64,000 nt of DNA from Delphinapterus leucas (taxonomy: Eukaryota > Chordata > Mammalia > Artiodactyla > Monodontidae), in assembly GCF_002288925.2 (NCBI RefSeq), contig NW_022098031.1, positions 6,881,671 through 6,945,670 of the forward strand, in the 5' to 3' direction. Each line of letters begins with the position of its first letter. Position 1 is the first letter of the stretch. Shown one piece after another: positions 10,871 through 22,854 of this stretch. The notes under the pieces were generated by a model that saw nothing but the letters and a program-made list of their open reading frames with translations, was not told the DNA's origin and made no database searches. A program made the position numbers and the translations under genes.

Positions 10871-12539
10871 TCGTCTGAGGTAATCTGAAAGACTTGTTTC
10901 AAAGAAGCTAACATAATGATTTTGTAAACTAGGTGAATAGCACAAATCCTAAAAGATTGCGGACACTCATGTTAGATGTCTAGGGAATAGATATAGGTAA
11001 TAGAAAGAATCCTTCTAAATACATTCCTCTAGATATACCTAAGAAAATAAAAATAATAAAAGACATTGTGGTGGAATTTCCAAGAGGATAAGGATTGTAC
11101 CATAGTCACGGGTGATTTCCAGGAAAAAGATCTAGTAAAATAAAAAGTCTACTAATGGAGAAGTCTTTCTTCCAGTATGACTTATATTCACACATGTGAA
11201 CCCAATACAATACAGTGTGTCAATTATTTGTCTATATGTAATTATATTTCTAATGTTTGGATTTTGCCTTTATAAACTGTTGATTTAGGGTAGTATTAAT
11301 TCTAAAATAATTTGATCTTCAACAATTTATTTAGAATAAAGATGCATTTTGCAACACAATTTCATAAATCTGAAAAAAATAAACAGATATCGAATATGAA
11401 ACAACAGCTGGAAATGAAATCAATAATAAGGATTGGAAATATTTAAAGTAAAATAGAACTTTTTAAATAGAGTAGTTATATCGCATTTTTAAGGAGCTTT
11501 TGATGCTGTCACTGAATTTATACTTTCAGAGGAGGTGTTAATTTTTGATGAACTGAAAATAATCCTTATATTCATAAGGATTACATCTTCATTGTAAGAT
11601 GGTAAGAAATATAATGCCCACTAGTATATTTCTGAGAATCAGGAAGAGTGGATATTATTGGAACTTATGCAGTGTAGATAAACAGGTGTGAATCTTTTGA
11701 ATGCTTTTATGTGTTTATGAGATACTTTATTAACATTTTATTCTTTAAGCTAGATTGATATAAACTGTATAGCAGTTATTATCACTTCTTTTTTTCTATA
11801 AAGCATTTTTTAAAAAAAATTGAGGTCAGTGACCTTACAGCCAGACACCACCACCAGTAGCACTAAGGCCACACATTTTGTAAGGCAATTCCTTCTAAGG
11901 CATAGCAGGGGTCTACTTAGGCTCAAGTTTGTACACCCTCAGAAACCCACAATTACTGACAACACAGAGGGGTATTAGATATTACGATCAAATAATTCCA
12001 AACTGCCAAATCCAGTCATTCATGGAACCCTTGCTTACTTGAATTTTCCCTGACAGTAAAGCTGAGGAGCACTTCCCTCTGCAGTTTCTACCCTTCTGAC
12101 TGCAGAATAGCTCTCAGTCTACATTCTCATTTTCTTTGACAGCATTCAAACCTCTTCACTGATTATTTTCCTATATCTCTTGCATATCTATATGAAAATC
12201 ATCCGTTAATCTAGATTTTTCAAAATTTTTGTATATACTTGCATATAGTATTTAAGTTTAAAAATTACTACTATTTCTTTAGTGAGACTCACTTCTCCTT
12301 CCTAATATTTATTTGTGACTCTCCTCTTTGTGAATTGCCAATTGTTTGACTATTTTATGAGATTTCAATGAACCAGATTGTGTTTTTGTTGATCAAATCT
12401 ATATTTTTACTTTTACATTATTTGTTGCTACGGCTGTATTCTAGAATACTGATTTCGATTTTTATTCTGATTAAGGCGTCCCTTACTTATTTCTGGATTG
12501 TTTTGTTCTTCCCTTTTTTCCTTTTTCACTTACTTACTT
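10871..12539. other. Unassigned non-coding stretch
   Basis: AT-rich with nothing I can name. The part from 12480 to 12560 is pyrimidine- and TTTA-rich and merges into the tail of the L1 that follows. Confidence 0.45.
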
Positions 12540-12763
12540 TAATTCATTTATTTAATTTTAATTTTTATTTTACATTGGAGTATAGTTGATTAACAATGTT
12601 GTATTGGTTTTAGGTGTACAGCAGAGTGATTCAGTTATACATATACTATCTATTCTTTTTCAAATTCTTTTCCCATTTAGGTTATTACAGAGTACTGAGC
12701 AGAGTTCCCTGTGCTATAACCTTTCTGGTTATCTATTTTAAATATAACAGTGTGTATATGTCA

Positions 12764-13900
12764 AAAATAAACTCAAACTTGCTTAAAGACCTAAAGGTAA
12801 GACCAGATGCTATAAAACTCTCAGAGGAAAATATAGGCAGAACACTCTGACATAAATTGCAGCAATATCTTTTTCCATCCGTCTCCTAGAATAATGGAAA
12901 TAAAACCAAAAATAAACAAATGGGACCTAATTAAACTCAAAAGCTTTTGCACAGCAAAGGAAACCATAAACAAAATGAAAAGACAACCCATAGAACGGGA
13001 GAAAATCTCTGCAAACGACTGCAACCAACAAGGGATTAATCTCCAACATTTACAAAGAGCTCAAGCAGCTCAATATCAAAAAAAAAAAAAAAACCCAATC
13101 AAAAAATGGGCAGAAGACCTAAATAGACATTTCTGCAAGGAAGATATACAGATGGCCAAGAGGCATATGAAAAGATGCTCAACATTGCTAATTATTAGAG
13201 AATGCATATCAAAACTACAATGAGATACAACCTCATACCAGTCAGAATGGCTATCATCAAAAAATCCACAAACAATAAATGCTGGAGGGGGTGTGGAGAA
13301 AAGGAAACCCTTCTACACTGTTGGTGGGAATGTAAACTGGTACAGCCACTATGGAGAACAGTATGGAGGTTCCTTAAAAAACTAAAAATAGGGCTTCCCT
13401 GGTGGCGCAGCGGTTGAGAGTCTGCCTGCTGATGCAGGGGACACGGGTTCGTGCCCCGGTCCGGGAAGATCCCACATGCCGCGGAGCGGCTGGACCCATG
13501 AGCCATGGCCGCTGAGCCTGCGCGTCCAGAGCCTGTGCTCCGCAACGGGAGAGGCCACAACAGTGAGAGGCCTGCGTATCGAAAAAAAAAAAAAACAACC
13601 TAAAAATAGAATTACCATATAACCCCGCAGTCCCGCTCCTGGGCATATACCTGGAGAAAAACATAATTCCAAAAGATACTTGCACCCCAATGTTCATTGC
13701 AACGCTGTTTACAATAGCCAAGACATGGAAACAACCTAAATGTCCATCAACAGATGAATGGATAAAGAAGATGTGGTACATATATACAATGGAATATTAC
13801 TCGGCCATTAAAAAGAGTGAAACAATGCCATCTGCAGCAACATGGATGGGCCTGGACTATCATACTAAGTGAAGTTAAGTCAGACAGAGAAAGACGAATA
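12764..13900 (+). pseudogene. L1 ORF2 C-terminal fragment (inverted segment)
   Basis: Encodes, with interruptions, the Cys-rich C-terminal region of L1 ORF2p: LKDLKVRPDAIKLSEENIG near 12781, [12 protein letters not shown] near 12912, and [20 protein letters not shown] near 13275. This continues beyond the inserted SINE with [19 protein letters not shown] near 13684. It contains no reverse transcriptase or endonuclease part and could not be functional. Confidence 0.88.
13391..13595 (+). mobile_element. CHR-type SINE nested in L1 ORF2
   Basis: Near-consensus ~200-bp copy inserted after 'aaaaaactaaaaata' (ending 13390), which recurs imperfectly as 'aacaacctaaaaata' to 13609. L1 ORF2 coding resumes directly afterwards, so the SINE is younger than the L1. 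Confidence 0.95.
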
Positions 13901-14154
13901 TCATATGATATCACTTGTATGCAGAATCTGAAAAAATGATACAAAAGAACTTATTTACAAAACAGAAACACTCACAGACTTAGAGAACAAATTTATGGTT
14001 TTGGAGTGGAGGGAGTGTGGGGAGGATCAATTGGGAGTTTGGGACTGACGTGTACACACTGCTATATTATTAGTTTTTGAACTTCATTTCTCCTTGTAGA
14101 ATTTTTACACTGATTTTTTTGGCTTGTATTGTATACTAATGTGACGTGTGGTAT

Positions 14155-15000
14155 ATTTATTCATTTATACAACAAATGATCATTGAGGATAAAACATTAG
14201 ATACTGCACTACACCCTAGTATTTCAGTCCTCATAGAGCTTATATTCTAGTAGGGACAAGACAAACAATATAAAAGTAAACTATATATATATATATTCTG
14301 TAAAATGGTGATAAATGGATAAAGAAATGGTGAGGAACAATCTAAAGGGGAGAAGGAGTGCTACTGATCATGAAAGTGCTAGGATGAGCCTGCAGATATG
14401 TAAGGGAAAGATGTTCCAGGAAAAGCAGATATGGTGTATATAAGAAATGAAAAGAAGGAAAATGGTAGAAGATGACATCAGAGAAGTGATGATGGTGCCA
14501 GATATTATAGGACTTTTAGACCATTGTATGGAACTTGGCTTTTATTTTAAGTGACATAGAAAACCATTTATTTGATTGTTTGATTAAAAGAGATATATAA
14601 CCTTTTTTGTAACCAGTCATCAGTGCTGTGGGTACATGCCTAAAAGAATGAATATCGGTTAGGAGCTATTGCAATAATGCAGTCAAGAGCTAATTGCAGC
14701 TTGGATCTGTGATATAGTAGTAGTTGTGGTGGCAAATGATTGATTCTGGATATATTGAATATAGAAGCAACAAGTTTTGATAATGAATTAGATGTGGTGG
14801 TAAACTAGAGTGGAGTCAAAAATAACTCCATAGTATTTTTCCAGAACTAATGGAAGGATAGAATTTGCATTTATAGGTTAGGGAGGATGATAGAATTTTG
14901 CTGTTTCAAAACGTTAAGTTTGAGTAACCTGAGATTAAACCCAACAGGTCTGAATACTTACTTGATGGATAGTAGTCAAGGCAAAATGCTATTCTGAAAT
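14155..15000 (-). mobile_element. L2 LINE relic, minus strand
   Basis: Starts with the inverted L2 3' end ('tattcatttatacaacaaatgatcattgag', 'catagagcttatattctagt'). It continues with the reverse complement of the L2 ORF2 C-terminal coding region ('gttccaggaaaagcag', 'ggcttttattttaag', 'gaggctattgca'-like, 'gattctggatatattg', 'ggagtcaaaaataactcc'). Strongly decayed; a short (TA)n lies at 14282-14296. Confidence 0.65.
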
Positions 15001-16029
15001 TCCCTGCACTTTCTTTTCCCGTGGCTTTGAAGGTAGAAGCTAGCCTTTTTTTTTTTTTAAGGCATCTTCTCCCTTCTTCTTTACATTAACCATAGTATCA
15101 AGCCTTTTTATTCATACAAATATAAAGGAAGTTCTGAATATGGGATGGTGTCCAAAGACTGATACTTCTGACTGAGATATTAAGCATTTTGTTTAATAAT
15201 GAACTACGTCTTCATTCAAGACACAGGGGCATCTCTGATAAGGTTATTAGCTATATATGTTTTTTCTTTTCTTTTCCTTCATTCTTTTTCATTTGTCCGG
15301 AGACAGGGCACCTTGTTGGAAGTTGAGTTCTTCTAATCTATGAATGTATAGAGACAGATTTTAAAAAGGAGAATATTGTTCAGGCTAAATCCAAGGAAAA
15401 GGGACCTCTAGGTGGGTTCTAGCCAGTGGACTAGAGGAAAAATGAGACCTGATTATCTGCTTTTTAGATTTCATTCTATGGATTGTAATTCCTTTATGTT
15501 GTCTTCAAACATCTGATATTTTTTTTAACAAGATAGGTTTGTTTTAGGTGTAATTTGGGGAATTAAGAGAATATTTTGAAGCATAATAGAGTAGGAAGAG
15601 CTGCAGCAACTTGGATAACTACTTACAGAAACAAAAGAGTTAAGTGGAGACACTTCAGAAGGATAGTTTTGTGGGATGTAAAGACACCCATCCTGGGGAA
15701 TTCTCAGGAATACTGGGGTGGTGGGGTTGACTCCCTTCAACATGAATGATGGTTTCTCATGGCATATTATTTCGATATTAAAGTGAGGCTTTGTCCACAC
15801 ACACCCCACTACTACCTTCCACAGATACCTATTACCAATTCAGATGATTAGAGATATTATGACAAGTATATTAATCATATAACTAGCTGTTAATAAACTT
15901 TCTTATTAAATCTAATAGTTCTCAGTTGATTCTCTAGGGCTTATAGATATATAACTGTGCCATTTGAAAATTTTTATACTTTCCTTTTTAAGAGTTTTAT
16001 CTCTTATTTCTGTTTCATTTATTCATGCA
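15001..16029. other. Unassigned non-coding stretch
   Basis: AT-rich, with a T run at about 15045-15058. The 94-codon minus-strand frame at 15525-15809 has no recognisable domain. Confidence 0.45.
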
Positions 16030-16400
16030 TTGGCCAGAAATATCTAGAATCATATTAATGAATAACAGCAATTGCAGACATCTTTGCTTTCCTCTTGGTT
16101 TTAATGAGTATGATTTTTTTGTGCATCATCATTAAGTTTCATGTTGGCTCTTGATTTAAAGTACATATTTTACACAATTTTAAGGAAATTCACCTGCATT
16201 TATGTTTTTTTTTTATTTGTTAATATTAGTAAAGATTATTAAATGGCATTCAGGTTCTCTTGAGGTAATATTTTCTTATTGTTATGATAAATGATTAATA
16301 ATGATTCATTAATAAACTATCATTAAATTCCTAGATAAATCTTATTTTTTTTGTGGTGGATTTTAATTGTTTTATATATTTTTAGCTTTGGTTTTATGTA
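16030..16400 (-). mobile_element. Ancient L1 ORF2 fragment
   Basis: Aligns by eye, in the same order, with the reverse-transcriptase region of the large minus-strand L1s here: 'ttaatgaataacagcaattgcagacatctttgc' parallels their 'ttgaataatagtgttgagagtgggcaacc'. Then follow the 'cttgaggtaa' and 'cattaaattcctagataaat' blocks. Very diverged and full of indels, so an old mammalian L1. Confidence 0.55.
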
Positions 16401-17940
16401 ACAGAAACTCACATGTAAGAGATTATTAAAAAGGGAGGAAATTTATTGACATGTAATGAAAATGTGTAACTGGGAAGAATAAAATAGACTGATAAGCCAG
16501 ATTTCTTCATTTTTTTCACTCTTGTGACAAAAGAGTAGAGTTCTGGTCTACAGCTTCAAAAAAGTACACATGACAATGTAAAAGATTTTTTTATAAAACA
16601 AAAACAGAGCACTGTTAACAGAGGTAGTGGTAAGGGATACAAGGCAGGCAAAATTTTAAAAAAAATGTAGGACAAAATTACATGTATATTAAATATAATG
16701 CAGACTTTGGCTTGCTGATAGTTTATTTAAAATGTCCACATTTACATTGAGTGACATTAGTCACTGATATTTTGTTCTATCTTTTCAAACTTTGTATAAA
16801 AATTAATATAGCTAAATAGAGGGCTCTCTGTCTGTCTTTCCTTATTTTCTTCATTCCCTGAAACATGTTATAGGCTGATAATCATGTTTGAAAGTGCGAA
16901 AAAACTCACCTAAAGAATCCTCTGCATCCATGGCCTGTTGTAGAAGTAATTTTCTTCAAGATTATAGGTCCCTTTAGGTTGAATACAGAGTGTATTTTAT
17001 TTATGTTTTCCAGAGGACTCATTGAATTTAATTTGCAAATGAATAAACAATGAATATAATGAGAAGTTTAGATTGATAAATTGAATTTATTCAAAATCAA
17101 TTAGAAAGATAATAAATGCAAAATTTTAAAAATAATTATTTAAATATAGTCAATATTAGTTCACAATTTTACTTTTTATCTGTTTCTTTTCTTTTAAAGC
17201 ATATTTCGGTATTAGTCCATTTTACTTTTTGTCTTTGTTCTATATATTGTCTGCTTTCTGGTTAATTATTTGTATTACATATTTTTGCAGTTACATTTAT
17301 TATTTACTTCTTGAGTTTAATGCTTAGATTGTGTCTTTTTTATTGGTGAATAATAAAGTACTGTAATTTTAAGATATGAGTTCATTTGTGAATTCATAGG
17401 TCATATGTTTTTACCCTTAAACCTACTTGCCTTCAACCTATTTTTTAAAAATATACTGATGGCAGTTTTTAAACTTTAAACTTTTGTAAACTTCTTGCTC
17501 TATGTAACATTATTGTGAATAGCACAGAATTATTACTTGAATATTACTAGAACATACTAGCATCATATACATATTATTATTTGACCAAATATATGATCTA
17601 TGTTTTTAAAATATTCGGTAGATCCTAAAAATAAAATAAGTTTATTTCATTTGTTAGTGAAGTAATTTGTTATATATCTACTACTTAATTTTATTTTTAT
17701 ATTATCTAAGTGCATTTCTCTATTTATTTTGATTTCCTGACTTGTCATAGACTGAAAGATATTTGCTAAATATCTCCCAATTAATTTATATTTCTTTGAA
17801 TTTTTCTTGTATGCTAAAATATTTTGTTTTATTTATGTTGCAGCTATATTATTTGACACATAATTATCACTGATTCATTATGGATTATGAATACAAATTT
17901 ATTTTCTCATAATATTATATCTTTCTTGAATTCTACTTTG
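16401..17940. other. AT-rich stretch, possibly more old L1
   Basis: T- and A-rich text around 17160-17440 and 17640-17940 has the texture of decayed minus-strand L1 ORF2/3'UTR, but no motif is clear enough to call. No gene seen. Confidence 0.35.
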
Positions 17941-17945
17941 TAGGA

Positions 17946-18397
17946 TGTTAAAGGTTGAATCGTTTCCTCCTCAAAATTCATATGCTGAAGTCCTAATCAC
18001 CAGTACCTCAAATGTGACCTTATTTAGAAATAGGGTCATTACAGATGTAATTAATTAAGAAGAGGTTGTACTGGAGTAGGGTTGAAACTACTCCCATATG
18101 ACTGATGTCCTTTTATGACTGATAAGAAAGTTGGACACAGACATGCATGCACAGAGAGAATGCCATGTGAGGAGATACAAAAGACAGCCAAATTTACAAG
18201 GGAGGAATGACAAAGGCTACCAGAAGCTAGAAGAGAGGCCTAATATAGATACTTCCTTAGAATCTTCTAAGGAAGTATGACCCTGCTGACACCTTGATTT
18301 TAGTCTTCTGGCCTTCAAAACTGTGAGATAGTAACTTTCTATTTTTTAAACCAACTAATTTTTGGCACTTTGTTATGCAGCCTAGAAAACTAATACA
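17946..18397 (+). mobile_element. MLT1A-type (ERVL-MaLR) solo LTR
   Basis: A complete 452-bp LTR from TGTTAAAGGTTGAATCG to ...CTAATACA. It contains the family landmarks 'tcatatgctgaagtcctaa', 'aatagggtcattacagatg', 'atgccatgtgaggaga', 'ctgctgacaccttgatttt' and 'aaactgtgagat'. A probable 5-bp TSD is seen (TAGGA 17941-17945, TAGAA 18398-18402). No internal viral region remains. An old insertion by its divergence. Confidence 0.85.
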
Positions 18398-18514
18398 TAG
18401 AATAATATTTTGGGCATTATTGATTTTTTTCCTTTGGTTATATTTTTGATTTCTCTGATATGTCACATTCTAGATTCTTATTTGCAACCTTACAGTAAGG
18501 TACAGATTTTGGTC

Positions 18515-18836
18515 TGAATAGCTGAAAGATGAAGTGGCATTTGTCAAGATGGGGAAAATCAGAAAGAATAATTGGAGGGGGAATTATTAGTATGGTTTTT
18601 GATATGTGAAATTTTTAGATACTTATTAGGCAGTCCAGTAGATTTGTGGATCATATTTGGATATTTGATTCTGAGGTTCAGAGGAGATAAAATTTGACAT
18701 TATCAGGGGCATGAATATAAATTCAGAACTGAAGAAATCTGAGAACTGAGGTTTCTTTACATATTTCTCTAAATATGTAAGTAGGAGAGATGAGGAGAGT
18801 CAGGAAAGAGGCTGGGTATAAGTGGCAAGTCAAGAA
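18515..18836 (-). mobile_element. L2 LINE relic, first part
   Basis: Minus-strand L2 reverse-transcriptase region ('agatggggaaaatcagaaag', 'cttattaggcagtccagtag', 'gattctgaggttcagagg'). It continues beyond the CHR SINE at 18847-19050. Confidence 0.6.
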
Positions 18837-18846
18837 GAAAAATACC

Positions 18847-19050
18847 GGGCGTCCCTGGTGGTGCAGTGGTTGAAAGTCTGCCTGCCGATGCAGGGGACAC
18901 GGGTTTGTGCCCCCGTCCGGGAGGATCCCACATGCCGCGGAGCGGCTGGGCCCGTGAGCCATGGCCCCTGGGCCTGCGCGTCCAGAGCCTGTGCTCTGCA
19001 ACAGGAGATGCCACAACAGTGAGAGGCCCGCGTACTGCAAAAAAAAAAAA
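18847..19050 (+). mobile_element. CHR-type SINE inserted in L2
   Basis: ~200-bp copy with a G-for-T change in the head (GGGCGTCCCTGG). GAAAAATACC is duplicated exactly at 18837-18846 and 19056-19065, after an A tail. Confidence 0.95.
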
Positions 19051-19069
19051 AGAAAGAAAAATACCAAAA

Positions 19070-19700
19070 GGGAGTCCTGAAGTACAAATGAAGAAAATGA
19101 TTGAAGGAGTTTCAAGTGACCAACCATCAAATGTTGTTTCTAAGTAAGATGGTATAGAGAATCAACATCAAATTTAGCAAAGAGGAGGTCACTGTTGACC
19201 GTGACAGTGACATTTTTGTGGAGAAGTAAGAAAAAATGATTTATTGCAGGGGGTTCACATGAAAATAAAAGGAGAGGAATTGGATGTAGTGAATATAAGC
19301 AAGTTCTACAAGTTCTAGTCTTTGCTCTAAGAATTAACAAAGAAATAGAACAGTAAGTAGACAGGAATGTGGACTCAAGACAGATTGACTTCATTTTGTT
19401 TCGTTTGACTTTATTAGAAGATCAACACTGTGAGTATATGTTGATGAGAGTGAGGTATTAGAGGAAATAATTGATGATGCTAGACATAGAGAGGAGAACT
19501 GCTGCAGCAATGTCCTTGAATGGTGAGCCGATGTGAAAATAAGGGTCCAAGCAAGCAGACGGCCATTATGAAGGAGCACAGACACTTCATGTGAAGGAAA
19601 GGGGGAGAAGGAAGAGTATATGGGAAAAAGTGCAGGTAAATTTCAATAAAATAGGCATAAAGATCTTTAGATGAGCGTGAAGACAGAAGCTAGTATTGTC
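19070..19700 (-). mobile_element. L2 LINE relic, second part
   Basis: Continues the L2 reverse-transcriptase coding region on the minus strand. The frame at 19140-19394 retains a degenerate stretch (DLLFAKFDVDSL) that corresponds to the L2/CR1 region just before the catalytic 'LDLSAAFDTVDH' block. 'gaggaattggatgtagtgaatataa' and 'gctgcagcaatgtccttgaa' match the order expected further into the domain. Confidence 0.6.
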
Positions 19701-21149
19701 TAGAAGAGTGTGAGCATATGGACTAGTGTAGCAGTCCATAAAAATGAGATTCAATAACCCCAGTGGGAACAGTCCCAAGACTTTTTCAGGGTTTCAGAGA
19801 TCCTCCCTTTTCTAACTGCATAATAATGTGTGGTGGAGTTTTCTTCATATACCTGAACCAAACAATGACACAGAAGATGATATGAGAACCTGACTGTCTT
19901 TTACTAAGGCATACATTAAGAAGATATTTGCAAAAATGGAAATAATGTCATTCATTACTAAGTTTTTGCTTTCAAAAATACACTTATTTCTCATAAAAGT
20001 GCTATTTCACAAGCTTTGTATTAATTACTGAATCATACTAGAATACTAGTCTTATTCTAATTAAAAATGTGTACATTTACAACAAATACTACTAATAATA
20101 GTAATTTGTGGGCATCAACAATATACTGAATATTATAATAAACAACTTGTAGTTATTTATTCCTCAAACAGGGATTCAAATGTTTTCACAATAAGTTTAC
20201 ATTATTAAATTTTGACAAGATATATGTCAAAACAAGAAGAAAAAAAGCATCAAAACTCCTTAATATTGTCAAGCAATATTGTGAATGACTTGTAAATGGG
20301 CAAGAATGATCACTAGGTGTCTTGTCCACAGTGCTCTTCTAGTTCTCCACTTTCCATTGTCTTTTAAGCTATTTGCAGTTTTATAAATTATAAAAATATG
20401 TTTGTAATGCAAATTATTATTGTCCATAGAAACATAAATAAATGTTATTGTGTCTGGTGAAGATGCAACTGATCATTGCCTTGTGGATATTGACCACTTT
20501 TGTGTCTACTTATAAATTCATTTCAGCATTCTGGATTGCCTAACATGTGTGTTCTTTGAATTCTCCTTTGCATTGGTTTTAACATCATATTGGTTTCCTC
20601 ACTAATTAATGAGCTAAGTGAATTGTTGACAAGTGTTTATTTTATATTTTTATGAAACACATGCTATTATGTTTTAAAAATTATTTTCTAGTAATATTGT
20701 GCCAAAATATATATTTTCTTCCAATCAGTCAAAAATACAATATTTTAGAAAATGATACAGAAAAGACAAGTGGTTCTCAGATATTCACAGAATACTGTAT
20801 TTTCCCTGTATTTCACAGTCTGAAGCTCAACATACAAATGCACTTTGGGTGAAGAGGGGTTGTTGGTGGAAAGGGGAGACTGAAAGTTAAAGACATTCAA
20901 AATCGAACAAAAGTTGCCTCTGATCTTATCATTTCATGAGAGGGTATTTTAGCCGCAAAATTTAAGAAGAGTATAAATTTAAAATAAAAATACCTTTTTA
21001 ATAAAAATAGTTTATATTTGAGAGTGTTTTTTCCATCAATTGTATTTTTTTCACCTCACTGCACACAGGTGAAAACATTGTCAGAGGTTCCCATTGGGCC
21101 AAGGACCAAATTTAGAGAAACTGAGATTTAACAAAATACTTAGATGATT
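19701..21149. other. Unassigned non-coding stretch
   Basis: AT-rich, no repeat or gene recognised. A 66-codon frame at 20652-20852 shows no family features. Confidence 0.45.
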
Positions 21150-21270
21150 AAGGCTTTCTCTGACTTGCTTAAATTAACTATATGCATATAATTGTATCCG
21201 CTGTTTCACACTGCATTGTAATTATCGTTCTCCTCCAGCAGACAGTGAGCTTCAGAAGGTTATTTGTTAG
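21150..21270 (+). mobile_element. L2 LINE 3' fragment, left half
   Basis: 'ctgcattgtaattatcgttctcctccagcagacagtgagcttc' follows the L2 3'UTR. The matching L2 end resumes at 21725 after an inserted LTR-like repeat. Confidence 0.5.
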
Positions 21271-21720
21271 AGACTGCTAGCTGTCAAACAAAATCCCTTT
21301 TTCCCATCTTCCTTGGCAATAGCTAGAAACTTGGCTGCCTATCTATATTACATTTCCAGTCTCCCTTGCAATTAGAATTGTCATGTTTGCTAAGTTTTCT
21401 CAGATGGGAGGCAAGCAGATATAAAGAGTGCACTTCACTCAAGGTCCCTTAAGAGAATGGGCACGCCTCTTACATAATCTCTCTTTACTTCCCACAGTTA
21501 CAATCTAGATGTGGTGGCTACCTAACTGTGACAATGTAGTTGGGGATGGTGAAAAAAGGAGAAAAGAAACTGGGTTTCTGAATAACAATGTGGAACAGAT
21601 CTCTCTGCTATCTTAGAACTGTTACACAAGAGAGAAACAAGCTTCCATCTTCTTTAAGCTTCTTTAACTTAGCTTTCTGCATTATGATAGCCTAGGCTTA
21701 GGCTAAATAATAAAAGATGG
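21271..21720 (+). mobile_element. LTR-like repeat nested in L2 (tentative MLT1/MaLR relative)
   Basis: About 450 bp with landmarks of an old mammalian LTR: 'tcccttgcaattagaattgtcatg', 'cttaagagaatgggcacgcc', 'gaactgttacacaagagag' and 'aaacaagcttccatctt' (polyadenylation-like end). It splits an L2 3' end into two halves, which supports its being an insertion. Family name not certain. Confidence 0.45.
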
Positions 21721-21724
21721 AACT

Positions 21725-21812
21725 ATATTTTTATTCATTTTAATATCTCAGTAGGCTGGGATGATGATTGGCATATAAATACACAATAAGTGCTTCTCAA
21801 ATTAATAAATGA
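21725..21812 (+). mobile_element. L2 LINE 3' fragment, right half
   Basis: 'attttaatatctcagtaggc', 'gattggcatataaatacaca', 'ataagtgcttctcaaatt' and 'aataaatgac' reproduce the last ~90 bp of L2 and complete the copy begun at 21150. Confidence 0.55.
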
Positions 21813-21984
21813 CTGTTGTCATAACTGCATGAGAAATACATTGGTATGGTCATTTAAGTGGGGTTTTTACTCAATTATAATAATTGTTAGGTAAAGATAA
21901 TATTTGGTGTAACACTTAGCATTACAAGGCCTTGTTATATATACTAAATAATATAATGCTTGTAATCATTCTTTGTTTTGGAAA

Positions 21985-22085
21985 TTATGATGATCATTTA
22001 CAAATGTGGAAATTGAGGCTAAGAAGTTGTGACTTTCCCAAGGTTTAACAGATATTTATGGTGGATACTGAATTTGAACCCCACT
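21985..22085 (-). mobile_element. MIR SINE relic, minus strand
   Basis: 'acaaatgtggaaattgaggctaagaagttgtgactttcccaag' followed by 'gaatttgaaccccac' is the reverse complement of the MIR core and tRNA-like part. Confidence 0.75.
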
Positions 22086-22627
22086 ATATTAATATTCATT
22101 CAGAGGATAATATTTAAGTAGCATACCATATTTGGGTAAGTGGCCGTTTTAACACAAAGATTTATGTAGAAGTTTGATCAATCCCAATGTATGATTCTCT
22201 CAAAGGCTGCACTTTCAGAAACAAGGAAATTATCAAGATAACTTTTACAATCCAATCTGCTCAAAGCTTAATAAATTGATCCACTCTCCTCTTACCTCAC
22301 CTCCCTCACACAGTCGTTTCAAACCCATCACACAGCACAAAATAAAATTCTTTTGGAAACATTTCTGATCCCTTCTTCACAAAAGTGTGAAGTTTGAGAT
22401 TGAATACATGAGGGTCAAAAACATATCAACTGACCACATGGAGTTAACTTCTTGATGGATTCTGATTCTATTATTTCTATGACTGAAGCATTCCAAACCA
22501 TAACTTCTCTGCCCACTTACTCTTTGGACAATGCTATCCTTTTCTCTGAATCATATTTGGAATACTTCATCTAGTTTGTTTCTTAATAACACAAAGCATG
22601 GTTCTTTCACTTATTTATAAGGGAAAT
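22086..22627. other. Unassigned non-coding stretch
   Basis: Nothing recognised; ordinary AT-rich sequence. Confidence 0.45.
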
Positions 22628-22635
22628 AAAGAGTA

Positions 22636-22846
22636 GGGGGCTTCCCTGGTGGCGCAGTGGTTGAGAGTCCGACTGCCGATGCAGGGGACACGGATTCGTG
22701 CCCCAGTCCGGGAAGATCCCACATGCCACGGAGCGGCTGGGCCCGTGAGCCATAGCCGCTGAGCCTGCGCGTCCGGAGCCTGTGCTCCGCAACGGGAGAG
22801 GCCACAGCAGTGAGAGGCCCGCGTACCGCAATAAAAAAAAAAAAAA
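22636..22846 (+). mobile_element. CHR-type SINE (~200-bp form)
   Basis: Near-consensus copy with an A tail broken once by T ('gcaataaaa'). AAAGAGTA is repeated at 22628-22635 and 22847-22854 as a short TSD. Confidence 0.95.
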
Positions 22847-22854
22847 AAAGAGTA

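Larger units (their letters stand above)
12540..14071 (-). mobile_element. L1 insertion with 5' inversion (twin-primed structure)
   Basis: Two L1 pieces lie head to head. 12540-12763 is the L1 3'UTR end in minus orientation with the A-rich tail on the left. 12764-14071 is the preceding part (ORF2 C-terminus plus start of 3'UTR) in plus orientation. The plus piece stops at 'gtacacactgctatatt', the very sequence where the minus piece begins in L1 coordinates ('atacacactgttatatt'), so the two join end to end with ~20 bp of overlap. This is the structure expected of twin priming. A CHR SINE interrupts it. No TSD could be seen. Confidence 0.85.

Noticed and set aside
12540..12763. Independent minus-strand L1 tail unrelated to the following plus-strand L1.
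   Set aside because: Possible, but the exact complementarity of the two L1 segments with ~20-bp overlap favours one twin-primed insertion.
13195..13781. Overlapping minus-strand frames of 102-135 codons rich in Gly, Pro, Arg and Ser; similar frames recur at 6525-6784, 18723-19130, 22607-22872, 30083-30484 and 32344-32826.
   Set aside because: They are translations of the GC-rich CHR SINE, which recur wherever a copy lies and join unrelated flanks. Not genes.
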